This document shows positions 49,561 to 61,448 of a stretch of DNA of 64,000 nucleotides, one piece after another. A program made the translations under genes and the position numbers. Numbering within the stretch: the first letter of the stretch is position 1; the number at the start of each line of letters is the position of its first letter. This DNA is from Phylloscopus collybita (Eukaryota > Chordata > Aves > Passeriformes > Phylloscopidae). The stretch lies in the NCBI GenBank assembly GCA_027886175.1, contig JAJNNQ010000026.1:19870001-19934000 (forward strand). Reading direction: 5' to 3'. The notes below the pieces were generated by a model, which searched no databases, was not told the origin of the DNA, and saw nothing but the letters and a program-made list of their open reading frames with translations.

Positions 49561-51693
49561 AAGTACAAATATTTGTTCCCATAGTTAAAATACTAGATAT
49601 ATGTGGAAGAATATAAAAAGGGAAGAAGTGAGGCAAGCAGAGGAGAAAGGAAAATTTGGGATGTTAAAGCAAGTTTCACAAGATAATTCCCAGATTTCTG
49701 TTTATGATATCTCTGGAACATCCATAGTCAGCATGATCCTTGTTTGGTTCTCTAAAATGTGGAGCATGTCAAGCAGGTCCTGGCACAGAAACCCCCAGAA
49801 TTTCAGATTCCTGAAATGCAATCCTTTTATGAAAACCCATATATGGACACTGTACACAAGTGAGATGGTCTTGCCTTTCAAGAGCCAATGAAAAAGGAAT
49901 GTGTCTCATCAGTGTTCTAGTTTGATTTTAAATAGTTTAAACTAATTTGGGGTTGTTTTTTTTTTGTTTTAAGAGTTGGTTGACAATTTCTCATTTCTAC
50001 AACTATCAAAGATTTTTTTAACCTGCAGTAATCTGATAGTAGGAATATGCAATGTTGTATCTACCAAACAAGAAACAGAGAATTTGATGATAAATATGTG
50101 GAAAAACAGCAGTGTCATAGCTTGTCAACATTACAATTTCCACTCAGTCTGATGATGTCATGTCAGTTATTTCATTTTTACACAGCGTGAGCAAGTTAGG
50201 ACGAAGAAAAAGAACAGTATTGCAAGAGCAATATTACAAGAGCAATACTCTCTTCCTTATATCTTTTATTTGATTTCACATTTATTTTATTGTCATATGA
50301 AAGAAACAGTTTAATGATTTGGATAATATTTTTTCTGGTTCTTCACTTCATATAAGATTGTTTACTAATTTCTAGTTCATATATATTATTCATCAAAGTT
50401 CTCTGTTATTTAAAGTTCTATTTGAGGGAATCTACAAAAGTCAATAATAAATTCTTCAAAGCGGAAGTTTGGACCTGCTTTGCAAATAGCTATTTATAGA
50501 AGTTGTTTCGTTTCTAACCACTGGTTCATTCAGGAATTCAATTTCCAAGTTACTTATGCATTTTTCAATTAATTAAGTGACAATCTTACCCACTTAATCT
50601 GACTTATATCTGACTAGCTATATTTTCAGCAATCATTTCTTCTAAAATGTATAATTTTGTATGGTTCACACATGGAAAAAAATTGAAGTATGATGTAGAT
50701 TTTATAGTTACCTGGAAGAGATAGATTCACGGCATTCATTGTTATATACCATTATTTGAAATAATAAAAATAATTTTAATTATAATTAAAATCTTTCTCT
50801 GAAGATTTATATTTACATGAGATATTCGAATCTCTTGTGAACCAACTCCCAGTATGTCTGGACTCATACAAATTTTGCAAAAGAAAAGTGAGAAAAGTAT
50901 TTGTGAATACTGCAAGATCAACTGATGATCTAAGTGTAGACCAAATAATGTCCTTACTTTTCAATCATAGGATTGAATAGCTGAGATTCAGTGGCTATAT
51001 AATCCCTCAACATACAGACTGCATGTGGGATGAAAGAAAATTTGATTTCCTCAAGTTCATGACAATAGTTCTGTTTATAAGTGTTGCAAGTGGCAGAGTT
51101 CAGCTCCTTAGGAATAAAAATAACACCATCAGCACTTGACTTACAGATATGGAAAAATATCAAGCTTATATCCAAACCTACAAACCATTATTCACCTGCC
51201 AATTTTATGCAGGTCATGCTGAAGCACCCAGCTTTTCATCACCTTTGGCCGGGAACCACGTTCTACTGCTGCCCTAAGGACTATTTATTGCAGTGACTGT
51301 CCTCTGACCATGACAGCTTTCTTGCTTTATAACATCAAACTGTTCCTTATTGGTATTTAGAGGAGGTGACTTTCCTTTTTCGTGCTAATATTTAAAAACC
51401 AAAATATGTCTTTTAGTGCAGGTTCCTGAGATTTGACAGGGTGTAGCAGATGCTGAGGACATCGTGTGCTACTCAGTGCCAGAGTCTATGGATGCCTAGA
51501 AATCATGGCTGTTCAGTCTAAGTCTCTTAGGACTAACAACGTGCAACTGGACTTGTTTTAAGCACATCTGTTTCCAAACTGACTCCTGCCACTTTGCAAC
51601 TTTTTTTTTTTCCAATCCTTGTTTCACCACGCTAATCCTGCAAAATCCTCAGTGATTTGCTGAAAAGCACTAAAAAAGCCCATACGGTTGATT
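49561..51693. other. AT-rich non-coding DNA, nothing recognised
   Basis: Unique sequence. The frames of 71-96 codons lack motifs, and the 95-codon minus frame at the right edge includes poly-C-derived glycines. Confidence 0.55.
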
Positions 51694-51712
51694 CCCCCCC
51701 CCCCCCCCCCCC
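51694..51712 (+). repeat. Poly-C tract (19 C)
   Basis: An uninterrupted run of 19 C, preceded by 'gatt' and followed by 'gacgcc'. The complementary strand could form a G-quadruplex and this strand an i-motif. It is prone to length variation and sequencing error. Confidence 0.9.
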
Positions 51713-51719
51713 GACGCCT

Positions 51720-52440
51720 TCCAAATGTAACAATGTAACTCGCAATAAGGACCTTGACCCCATACATTCCATTTTGGAATACAAAGCCATTACCGGGCCA
51801 AAGCAGCAGATCGAAGTAAATAAAAGCACCTGAAATAATTTCTTTCTCTGTGTTTCTAGGTCCTGTGCGCAAAGCCTTTAACACGGGAGCAGTGTGTGTC
51901 ATTTCAGCCAATTGCGGGTTTTGCTCCGATTAAGCTGTAAACCCTTGAAAGTAAGGATTTGTCATGGAAATGCTGACACAGCCTGAACTGAAGCAGGGTG
52001 AATGGCATGGCATGGCTCTCTGTACCAAAACAGCACAGCCTCAATTAGCACCAATCTCAGTACACACAGCCATGACAAAAGGGGAGCCGGGAGCCTGAAT
52101 ATTCACCCAAAGCACTTAAAAGGCCAGCATGAATCATGAGGGTCTTGCATGTTTTTTGTTTGTGTGCAGCTAGCAGTGTGGTGTGCTATTCATTCTAGGT
52201 TAAGCTTTCAGTGCTGTCTAATAAGTGGCCCTTATACAAAAACGTGATCTGTGCTTTTCCAGATATTTGTATGTCAGGCAGCTACACAGCAGCAACTTCT
52301 GTAATCCCTTCTCCTGCAGTTAAAGCTACTAGAAAGGCTTAATAATATCCCAGAGGCAAAGATGAAACGGTATCTCTACAGCTACTGTTTGCTGTAGAGA
52401 GCTTTTGAAGTCGAGCTTAAGATGTCTTTATTTCCCTACC
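51720..52440. promoter_or_regulatory. Candidate conserved non-coding block
   Basis: About 700 bp of high-complexity sequence, free of simple repeats and recognisable transposons. Composition is more balanced than the flanks and stays even throughout. It contains scattered factor-like sites, including the homeodomain core CAATTAG at 52042-52048. The minus-strand frame at its left edge has no domain and does not explain it. This texture is typical of developmental enhancers in gene deserts, but conservation cannot be seen from one genome. Confidence 0.33.
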
Positions 52441-55400
52441 AGAAAGAAATTTTTTTGCCCTTCTTTTACCAGTGTTGTCATGATGATGTCTTTTTGCTTG
52501 AAAAATATTCCAAGAGGCTGTAGTGTTCCCATAAAGCATTAGGGAATGAGAACAGGTTTTCATCAGGGGCTCCTAGAATCTGTACGTACAGTTTGTCACT
52601 GCAGAAACCCACAGCCACCCCTACCAGCAATCTCAATTTTAAACCCCACACTTTCTTCTTTATCTGGTTTATAGCAGCTTCAACCTTCACTGGCAGCTTA
52701 CTCCTGCCTGGCTCCTGACTTTTAACTTCAATTTCTAATTAAATATAAACTGAGTTCATCATACATCTCCCATTTATAGTTCATTCTTCTTCCATGTAAG
52801 AAAATGAAATATGATAAAGCTGTTAAATCCCTATAAATTCTCATCAAATGATAGTATGGCTTGATTAAAAAAAAACAGGATACCATAATATTCTTGTAAA
52901 TATTTATTGATCCTAATTTTAAGAATTATATTTAGCAATTAAGAACCTTAATGATTTCCCATGCCCTCTTGTGAAAGGTACTAAAAAAAAGAAAGTCCCA
53001 AAATAACAAGTTATTATTTAACCATAAGACAAAAAAGAGAAAATTCGAACAGAGAGGAATTACAATTAAAAAAAAAGAAAGTGACAACACTTGTCTGCAG
53101 AATTCTTGTCAGTGGCTCACCACTGCTAAGTCTCTTGTTGGTATCCAATCAAGCAAAAATTCTTAGAAGGGTAAAAAAACGTTAGTGATGAAGTTTAGCC
53201 AATGTTTAGTGACTATCCCTCCCCTGATGGGACTGAAAACCAGGAAGCAAGTGTCATTGTGTTTGCTTTGGATATGTAACAGCTGAGGCTGGGCACAGCA
53301 TTTTGGATTCAAGATAAATTTAAGTTTCTCAGTGGCAAATAACAAATGAAAGGTAGAGGCAGGACATTCTTAAAAACAAAACTAACAGTCTTTACAGAGT
53401 ATGATGCAAAAAAATAGAGAGATGTAAAGAATATAAATAAGAGGGAGTGGGAAAATAGATTTGCAGCATTATTTTGAATATATGTGAATAAGGAGATTGA
53501 ATTGCTAGGGATAAAGAGTGCATAAAAGTTAGCCAATCTGAAATCAGTGAGCTTTAGCAATTACTGATGTTGAAACCACCTTTAACATTCCAAGTGAAAT
53601 TATTGCATTGTTGATAGTACTAGAGGAAGATTTGGACAAGTTCTGGTTTAATGAGGCTGAAATATGACACTGAGAGTGACAACTATAAACAAACAAAAAA
53701 AATTCTCAGCAATCACTTACACTTCACATCAAACTACATAATCAGAAATTTTATGGAAGGATGAGATTCAGTCACAAAAAAGGTTTAAATATAACAGAAT
53801 ACATAGATAGTGGTATTTGCAGGAACTCACCTGAAACCTTTAGAATAACTTTCCTTTTACTTGCAAGTAGAAAAATACAGGAAAGTATGCCTAGGTAATT
53901 TTAAGTTTGTCAGATGCAAGAGTTTACTAACATATATCAACTCTAATAAAAAGATCCAACCTACAAGTCCCTATCAGCAATGTTTATACATAGTTCTAAA
54001 AGTCCTCAATCACTATTGGAGCAAATGAAAAGGCAAGGAGTAAAATGAATACTTCTCTGAATACACATGGACTTTTTCTTAATTTATTTAAGAGCTGACC
54101 TGTTACTATATGAACTGAGTCATAACTGAAAGCCAGTCCATATGTCTCATGAAATAAAATCAGTATAAATTTTATTGTTATTGGTTGATACAATCTATTG
54201 TTCATCTGGGTAAGACCTGTTAGTTAAATAAATAAATTAATAAATACAGCTGATTTATACCAGTTGTATTTTGATTTGATATATGCACTAAAGTAAGTGC
54301 TTTTCCTTAGAATTTAAATAGGATCAGTGTGCACAAGATGAGAGGTCCTGTTTTCTCACACTCCCACTCTCTGCCCCAAGCACCAGAAGAGAGCTTTATC
54401 ATTAGTGATATTTTCTTCCAGGTATTATCTCTGTTTCCATATAAGGACAATAAAGACCAAACAGGAAGGGAGAAGGATTACCCTGCAAATTTCAGCTTCA
54501 TTCCAAAAGAGGGCAGATTCTTTGGTGACCTGCCTGGCCCTCAAATTTGAAATCTCAGCAGAAGGTTAGCCAAACTGCAAAAAACAGGAAATTTCCTGTA
54601 CCTTAAGTCATCAAGGAGACTTAAGGCTGGGGAGTTAGAGAAGATGGTCACATGAAAACATGGTCATTGGACTTTGATGCAAATCATTGTAAATTCTCAT
54701 CACACCCCAGGATTTCTAGTGTGTCTGTGAGAAACTAGTCAACATGTAGAGCACTCACTTCTACATGCTTGTAGCATGGAATATTTTATAGTATTTCCAA
54801 AGAAACTTAAATGGTCTTGATGACTCCAAGATTTGTCTTGAATGAAAACAAAACACCAGAAGTAGTGGAAGACAGATACCTGGGCTTTTCACTCCTTACC
54901 CACTAGGGACACAGTGCTTTCAGTCCCCTGAGCCAGGAGTAGAATACAGTAGGAACTATATTCTAGACTAACATATCCAAAAAAACTTTAAAGCATTTCA
55001 TTTCATGATGGTCTTTTTCACTGACAACAAGGAGGAAAAAAGCACAAAGGTAGGTGTAAGTTGACTGTGGATTTTCATTTCACCTTCCTGCTGTCTAAAC
55101 TATGCCCATAGCTGCTAATCCTTTCTCTGCAGGGCCTCTAATCTACCCCAACTGGATTCTAACAACCTTGCCAACTCTGTATAGTATCCTGATGGCTTGT
55201 CCTGCTGCTGTGATCTGCAGCAGCATGTGTCCACCTGCCAGCCTTGCCACAGGGCTTCAGGCTTTCATGATCCCATTCTGAAAGCAGCCCTTCACTGTTC
55301 CAATTTCTTTGATGCTCTTTTTCTAGGCTTTGCTTCAATAACACTTTGCTTGTCTTTCTTTTTCTCATTCACAGTGGCAGCTTAGCAATGTGCATAGTTT

Positions 55401-55669
55401 GAATGTCCCTTTCATAAATAGTGTGCCAGTTGGCCCACCCCATGCCTTCAAATTGGAATGCTCTCAGCATTTTGGCTGCTAATCTGTCAGCAGTTTTTAC
55501 ATAAAGACACCACCCCACTGCTCTATCAGTACATAAACACGATACAGCTATATTCAGCTTAGGTGTCACATCTTTATCATGGTATGTGGCCACACATTTT
55601 TGGGGTTGTATGATAAAGTAAAACAGATAATTAATTTAATATTCCTGGTTAAAAAAAGCAGATACTACT
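52441..55669. other. AT-rich non-coding DNA, nothing recognised
   Basis: About 3.2 kb. A short (TAAA)n tract lies at 54224-54246. Frames are 83 codons or shorter, without motifs. Confidence 0.55.
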
Positions 55670-56226
55670 TATAGGAAACGCGCTGCAGTGGGGTCCGATG
55701 AGAGACTTCCAGAGACTGGGGTGCTCTTAGGACACGTGGTTTATTGGTCGTGGGCATAGGCAACCTGATCAGCACCAGCTGAGGCAGGGAGCAGCCGGAG
55801 GGAGAATCTCAGAGAGAGAGAGAGTGTCCAAGAGAGAGAGTTTCCTGTTGCATTCCCTTTTACCCTTTTCCCTGCTGAATATTCTGGTCAGCATCAACCA
55901 ACCAGTACAGGGTACAAAACCTACAGAATCTACATACAGCCTATGAGAACTACTACATTACCATACTACTCTACATACCAAAAACCTGGGAAACCACCCT
56001 TTTTTCCTGCTACCTAGCAGGGCCCAACCCCTTTTTCATCCCTTTGTCTGGGAAGGGGTGTTGCTCAATCACCAAGTCCTGTCCTTCAGCTAGATTAATG
56101 ACTATCTTCCTGCATAGCATTCTATAATTCAAATCTTGCTTTTAACTCTATCTCTTTTGCAGGTTTTACACTCTTAGAATCTTTCACCAGTAAACTATCT
56201 CTGCAGGGCCTTCATCCTCCCCAACA
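55670..56226 (-). mobile_element. Solo LTR of an endogenous retrovirus (class II-like)
   Basis: Read on the minus strand, the element starts TGTTGGGGAGGATG at 56226. It carries an AATAAA signal (plus-strand TTTATT at 55740-55745) and then a short R/U5 with several CpGs, ending at 55670. The same six bases, ACTACT, flank it at 55664-55669 and 56227-56232, fitting a 6-bp target duplication. The 3' terminus reads TATA where ACA would be usual, so one mutation or a slightly wrong edge must be assumed. No internal retroviral sequence is present, so it is a solo LTR. Retained CpGs and the intact duplication suggest a fairly recent insertion. Six-base duplications are typical of alpha/betaretrovirus-like ERVs. 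Confidence 0.65.
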
Positions 56227-56250
56227 ACTACTCATTTAGATATTCAACTA

Positions 56251-56400
56251 CCTTCCTTCCTTCCTTCCTTCCTTCCTTCCTTCCTTCCTTCCTTCCTTCC
56301 TTCCTTCCTTCCTTCCTTCCTTCCTTCCTTCCTTCCTTCCTTCCTTCCTTCCTTCCTTCCTTCCTTCCCTCCCTCCCTCCCTCCCTCCCTCCCTCCCTCC
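56251..56400 (+). repeat. (CCTT)n then (CCCT)n microsatellite
   Basis: About 29 CCTT units run into about eight CCCT units, uninterrupted over 150 bases. One strand is all pyrimidine. The 87-codon minus-strand frame of repeated KEGR/GREG is a repeat artefact. Confidence 0.97.
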
Positions 56401-57435
56401 TTTCCTCTCCTTCCTACCTCCATTACTGGAATTGTCTAATGCTGTTAGGGACAAAGGAAAATGAGCTAAAAAAGGAAGGGCAGAGTGACTGAAACACATT
56501 GGTAGATACAATGATTACTATGACAGATGATACGACATATCCATATCCAAGTAAGTGGGATATTTGTGTCTGTGTGAATGTGTCTTTCACTTAAACTTCA
56601 GGAAACCCAAAAGCCTATATCCTTTTGGTTTCATTCTCTGTAATCCCACTTAAAAATTCCCACTGATTGAATTATTACATATCATTTTTATTGGTGTTAA
56701 CCTAATTATTTCCTGTCAATGGAGGATTTAAATGTGTTTTTGTAGCTGGCATTATCTAATAAATAAAAGAGAAATGATCTGTAGATCAGGTTCAAAGTCA
56801 CCTTCTATTTTTTTTTAGAAACTTATCCAAAACTTCCTCTCTTTTCTACTGTAGTCTTTAAAATCAAGTGTTTCTTACCTAAAAGTTACTCTGAGACAAA
56901 GCAGGGATCAAAACAAAAGACACAAACTTTGTAATTAATACTAAGCTTCACTAATGAATATTTTGCTTGTCAACACCTGTCAGGCTTGCAATATTTTCTT
57001 CTCAAGCATGGAAGGTACTATAGAAATGTCACAACCTCATAGGAATTCAGTACAAAATGTCTGGGAATAAGTAAAATCTTTATCTGATGTTTTGAGGCAC
57101 CATGAAAACATCATGATCAAATACAGATAAAATCTTTGCCTCTTTTCTTTTAAAAAAAAAAATTGTCACAGTTATATGGGGTTTTAACAAATCTTGCCTC
57201 TTGGTTTGCAACAGCTTAATTCACTGGTATGTGAAGAAATATATGCCTTCTTTGTGTTCATGGTAAGGACTTTGCATTTTGTAGGTGTTTCAGATTTCCT
57301 ACTGAGTGACCTTCCCGCAGGTGGGGCTCCCCGAATGGCCACACAGAGCAATGTGCTATTACTCCCAGCAGATATGGCACTGTCTACAGCATCAATAAAC
57401 TCTTGAGCAGATGTTCAATACCTAAACATAATGAC
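56401..57435. other. Non-coding DNA, nothing recognised
   Basis: Unique AT-rich sequence. A somewhat GC-richer stretch at 57300-57400 has no recognised content. Confidence 0.55.
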
Positions 57436-57545
57436 CGCTGGGGAGCCATCATAACTGCCTACAAATACATAAAGGAATGTTATAAGAGGATGGGGACCCA
57501 TTATTCTCATTAGCCAACAAGGGCAGAATAAGAAGGAATGAGCAT
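57436..57545 (+). mobile_element. Degenerate CR1 LINE fragment
   Basis: 'gctggggagccatcataact' followed by 'gcctacaaatacataaagga', 'gaggatggggacccattatt' and 'agccaacaagggcagaataa' keeps the order of the CR1 region just downstream of the reverse transcriptase C-terminal end. It is diverged and bounded on both sides by unrelated sequence. Confidence 0.5.
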
Positions 57546-59145
57546 TCTCTCTAAGCAGAAAATTTTAGCTTGATTTAAGAAAATCTTTAGCTGATAAGAT
57601 TAAGAAAATATAAAAACAAAGCCGCTAAAAGAATTTATAAGATTTTCATCATATAAGATATTTAATGTGGCCTTCTGGTATGCCTATTTCAGACAAGCTA
57701 ACACAGGGTATATTATATTTATTTAGATTTATAGGTGTCTCAGAGGAATTGAGTATCTTATTAATGAAATGAAGCTTGAGAACGATCTTACTGTGGTTGA
57801 CCAGAACAGCTATTTCTTTCATTCCTAAAGACTAAATATTAACCAGGAAAATTCATGCGTACAGTGATAGAAACAAAAATTAAAAATCTTGTCAGGGCAT
57901 CCTCTTGTGTATGTGAGGATATCTGCAGCACTCTGCTGTGTGTTTTTTACCTTAATACTGAATACCAAGCTTTTCCAAAACTTTTTCAAACTGGTCTTAT
58001 GAGCAGATAAATAATCTTAGAGCATGAGTGTGCAATCTTACAACAAGTGTATGATATCTATAATATATATTTCACTTTTAAACAGTATTTTAGGCATGAC
58101 ATTTTCAAAACAGCAATAGCTTCCTTTCAGTCCCTATTGATTCACAGAAGACTTCCCATCAGAATCTTCATCAAAAGTGATGGATATCTACAATGTTTTG
58201 AGTTTCAAAAACATCACAATTTGCCTAACTGCAGGAACTGACTGCAGGAATATCCTGAAAGAAAGAAAGCAATATCCTTCTTTTCTTCAGTTAGGAAATG
58301 TTTATTCTTTAGTCAGAAAAAGCTTTGAATAGTTGTAAAAAAATGTATTAGCTTTCTAGTCAATAGTGATAAAACCCATGTAAGATCACTTTTATGAGTT
58401 GAACACAACAGAAGAAATGATGACTTTTATCTACTGATAATACTTCCAGCAGGCCTGAATATAGCTACGCTTTGCAATCTTTTATTAGATAGTAGTTTCA
58501 TTGCACTATTTATGAGTTTAGTATGCAGATTTCATGTTGCAATAAGGCCTACTCTTGTATTACCAAGCTATGCCTCTATGCTCTCTTCTTGGCTAGATTA
58601 AGTCAAAATAGTACCTGCACTTCTGTCATTTTGTAGCCACCATTACACATGGTTATCAGACATCTTTACATGTGAGCTACAGAATAATTCCCTCCAAGAA
58701 CCTCAATCAGAAACTCAGCTTCAGAGCCAACTTAGATTGCCCTGAAGCAGATGGATCCAGTAGGATTTGAAGTGCATTCGCCAAATTATGATTCTCTATA
58801 CTCTGATATTTTGTTGAGGTATAGGTTAACCCTATATGGCAACTGAAAACAAATAATGACTTTCAGTTATTCTGGGAAGTATCCCTAAAGATCTTACAGA
58901 TTGAAAAGAATAAAATTATTTCCATAGTTTAGTGAAATGTTAATTTAGTGGTAATTTTAGTACCAGTAAATCAAGATTCACAAGGATTATATGTTTCATT
59001 TTTCACCATGTGGTAGGCATCCAAGATTTCCAAGTTAAAAACCTTCTCTCACCAAACACCAACATTCTTCTGTATCATGCTCAAGGAACAAAATCTTATT
59101 TGATTGATATTATCTTAATTGGTTTAAATAATATGAAACCCTCTC
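57546..59145. other. AT-rich non-coding DNA, nothing recognised
   Basis: Unique sequence with no frame above about 64 codons apart from one that runs into the following A/C repeat. Confidence 0.55.
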
Positions 59146-59230
59146 AAAAAAACCCCAACAAACAAACAAAACCAAACAAAACCAACCAAACAAAACCAAC
59201 CAACCAAACAAACAAAAACACCCCAAAAAA
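59146..59230 (+). repeat. (CAAA/CCAA)n A/C-rich repeat
   Basis: Irregular CAAA, CCAA and CAAAAC units on a strand made only of A and C. Overlapping frames rich in K, N, T and Q are repeat artefacts. Confidence 0.9.
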
Positions 59231-59296
59231 AGCCTCTCAAAAAATCTCAAATATTTCTCATGCTTCAGCAAGAATTCCTCAGAATAATGGGTATAA

Positions 59297-59740
59297 ACCA
59301 CAGAATTATTAAAGTTGGAAAAGACATCTTAGGTCACGAAGTCCAATTGTAAACTCCACCACAAGTAGTACTTCACATGACTACCATCACAGTCACCATT
59401 AAACCATATCTCCATTCACACCTTTTTAAACAGATCCAGGGATGGCAATTCTCCACTGCCATAGGAAGCCTACTACAATGCCTGACCACCCTTTCAGTGA
59501 TGTTGTTTTCCCTAGTATTTAGTCTACACTGACTAAACACTGAACAACTTGGGGACATTTCCTCTTGTGTTGTCACTCTGGGGAGAGGAGACTGACAATC
59601 ACCAGGATGCAACTTTCTTTTAGACAATTGTGGACAGTGGTAAGGTTCTCCCTAAGCCTCATTTTCTCCAGGATAAACAACTCTAGCTCCTTCAGCCAAT
59701 CTTCATAAGATTCCTGCTCCACACCCTTTTGGTTCCAACA
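59297..59740 (-). mobile_element. CR1 LINE fragment, 3' end at left
   Basis: About 440 bp of CR1 3' region on the minus strand. On the plus strand the blocks are 'cacagaattattaaagttgg', 'gaagtccaattgtaaactcc', 'cagatccagggatggcaatt', 'aatgcctgaccaccctttca' and 'ctccaggataaacaactcta', then 'cagccaatcttcataagatt'. The order and spacing fit the CR1 3' UTR and the end of ORF2. It is 5'-truncated at about 59740. Confidence 0.9.
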
Positions 59741-59753
59741 ATTTTATTTATTC

Positions 59754-59769
59754 TTTTTTTTTTTTTTTT
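59754..59769 (+). repeat. Poly-T tract
   Basis: A run of 16 T just beyond the CR1 truncation point. Confidence 0.8.
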
Positions 59770-60195
59770 CTGGATTCTGTAACTGCAGTAGGTATGTCTG
59801 CTCATAAACTTGTGGTCTGAGAGCAATGGTATATTTCTTTAAAGAAGGAAAGCATTGAAAATTTAGATTATTTGTGTAGGAGAAAATTAAATCTGTCCAA
59901 GAGTATATTGGAGCACTGAAGTTACTGGCACAGAAAAATATGTGGACATGCTAGTATAATTTCACTGCCTCCAAAATAAGTTTCTAAATGCAAATTGTCC
60001 ACTGGTAATGATTCCTGGAAGGTTCTTACTAATAACCTATGGAAATTGTTGGGGAAGTCCTAGCCAACATGTGCCAAAGTCAGGCTTCAGGGTGTTCTAA
60101 GATTTACCAGTGTAGAAGATCCCATTAAAATGCTTCAGAACATTGCTTGGCACTATATATTTTACTAAGAGAACCTATATAATGCCTATGTACCT
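59770..60195. other. AT-rich non-coding DNA between two CR1 copies
   Basis: About 430 bp separating the truncated 5' ends of two opposing CR1 fragments. I cannot assign it to CR1 or to any gene. Confidence 0.5.
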
Positions 60196-60199
60196 AAAG

Positions 60200-60607
60200 T
60201 TATTTGTTCTGGTCACTTCAGTGTCTGGTAAAATCACAGAAAAGATTATTCTAGGAGGTATTGAAAAATACCTGAAGGACAGTGCAGTCAGTCACAACCA
60301 GCATGGCCTCATGAGGGAAGAGTTTTGCTTGTTGAACCTGATTTTCTTCTATGATAATGAATCCCCACAAGTTAATCTAGGAAAGCCACTAGATAAAATA
60401 TTTTTTGCCTTCGGCAAAACTTTTGATACTTTCTCTTACAGTGCCCTTCTGGACAAAATATCCAGCACACAACTGGATAACCAAGTTACATGGCAAGTGA
60501 ACAACAGACAGAGTTCAAGCACAGAGGGTTATGGGGAGTTATGGGACCCAGTCACTACTGGGGTTTTGCAGGGCTCCATCCTTGGCCCAGTTCTCTTCAA
60601 CATCTGA
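60200..60607 (+). pseudogene. CR1 ORF2 reverse transcriptase fragment
   Basis: The open frame begins at 60143, but CR1 similarity starts at about 60200 (VTSVSGKITEKIIL). It continues with SAVSHNQHGLMREEFCLLNL, an FAFGKTFDTFSYSALLDKI segment that corresponds to the first catalytic-aspartate region, and GVLQGSILGPVLFNI, the conserved RT 'QG.-LGP' block. It stops at TGA 60605-60607. The F-A-D-D catalytic box that should follow is destroyed near 60640 ('aagtttgcaggataagc'). The reverse transcriptase is therefore inactive. In the full family this enzyme makes the cDNA copy used in target-primed insertion. Confidence 0.9.
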
Positions 60608-60819
60608 ACAACAGGACTTGAAAAAACATCAAGTTTGCAGGATAAGCTGTCAACCCACTTGAGAGCAGAGAGGTCCTGCAGAAAAACCTCAACAAATCAG
60701 AGATGGGCAAGTCACCAACTGTATGAAGTTTAATAAAGGCAAGTGCCAGATTCTGCACTTGGAATGGGGCAATACTGGTTGTGTGTATCAACTAGGGAAC
60801 AAACAACTGGAGAGCAGCG

Positions 60820-61216
60820 CTGTGGAAAGGGGCCTGAGGGTCCTGGTCAGTGGCAAGTTGAACGTGAGTTGAATATGATCAGTGTCCTGGCAGCCAGGAG
60901 GGCCAACCCTGTCCTGGGGGGCATCAGGCACAGCATGGCCAGCTGGGCAAGGAAGGGAATTGTCCTGTTCTGCTCTGAACGGGGGCAGCCTCACCTCGAG
61001 TGCTGGAGGCAGTTCTGGGCACCACAATACAAAAAAAACTTTCATTTATTAAACAGTGTCCAAAGAAGGGCAACAAAGATGATGAAGGATCTGCAGAGGA
61101 AGCTGTTTCAAAAGCAGCTGAGGTCACTTGATTTGTTCAGCCTAGAGAAGAAAAGGCTGAGGGGACAGCTCACTGTGGTCTTCAACATCCTCAAAAAAAA
61201 GAAGGGCAGACACTGA
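60820..61216 (+). pseudogene. CR1 ORF2 C-terminal fragment
   Basis: This lies in the same reading frame as the RT fragment upstream, after intervening stops. It shows LAARRANPVLGGIRHSM, FWAPQYKKNFHLLNSVQRRA, TKMMKDLQ and LFSLEKKRLRGQL, the well-conserved post-RT region of CR1 ORF2. It ends in a lysine-rich, A-run-derived stretch at 61190-61206 and a stop at 61214-61216. Confidence 0.9.
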
Positions 61217-61448
61217 TCTCTTTATTCATGTGACCGGTGACAAGACTCAAGGAAATGGCATGAAGCTGATGACTCCCCAAGGGAAGTGGTCAGAGAACCA
61301 AGGTCTAAGTTCAAGAAGTGTTTGGACAATGCTCGCAGGCATAGGCTGTGACTCTTGGGTGTCCTGCATAGGGTAGGGCCAGCAGTTGGACTCGTTGATC
61401 CTGTTGTATGATGACTCTTCCAACTCAGCATATTCTATGATTCTATAA

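Larger units (their letters stand above)
60196..61448 (+). mobile_element. CR1 LINE, 5'-truncated, 1.25 kb
   Basis: This is the longest transposon copy in the window. It runs from within the ORF2 reverse transcriptase through the C-terminal region and 3' UTR to the terminal ATTCTATGATTCTATAA at 61432-61448. Blocks such as 'agggctccatccttggccc', 'ggccaaccctgtcctggggg', 'ttctgggcaccacaatacaa' and 'gtttggacaatgctcgcagg' are in CR1 order. The segment just after 60607 is compressed relative to a full element, and the 3' UTR also appears shortened near 61255-61290. It is immobile as it stands. Confidence 0.95.

Noticed and set aside
56248..56511. Minus-strand frame of KEGR repeats
   Set aside because: It is a translation of the CCTT/CCCT microsatellite.
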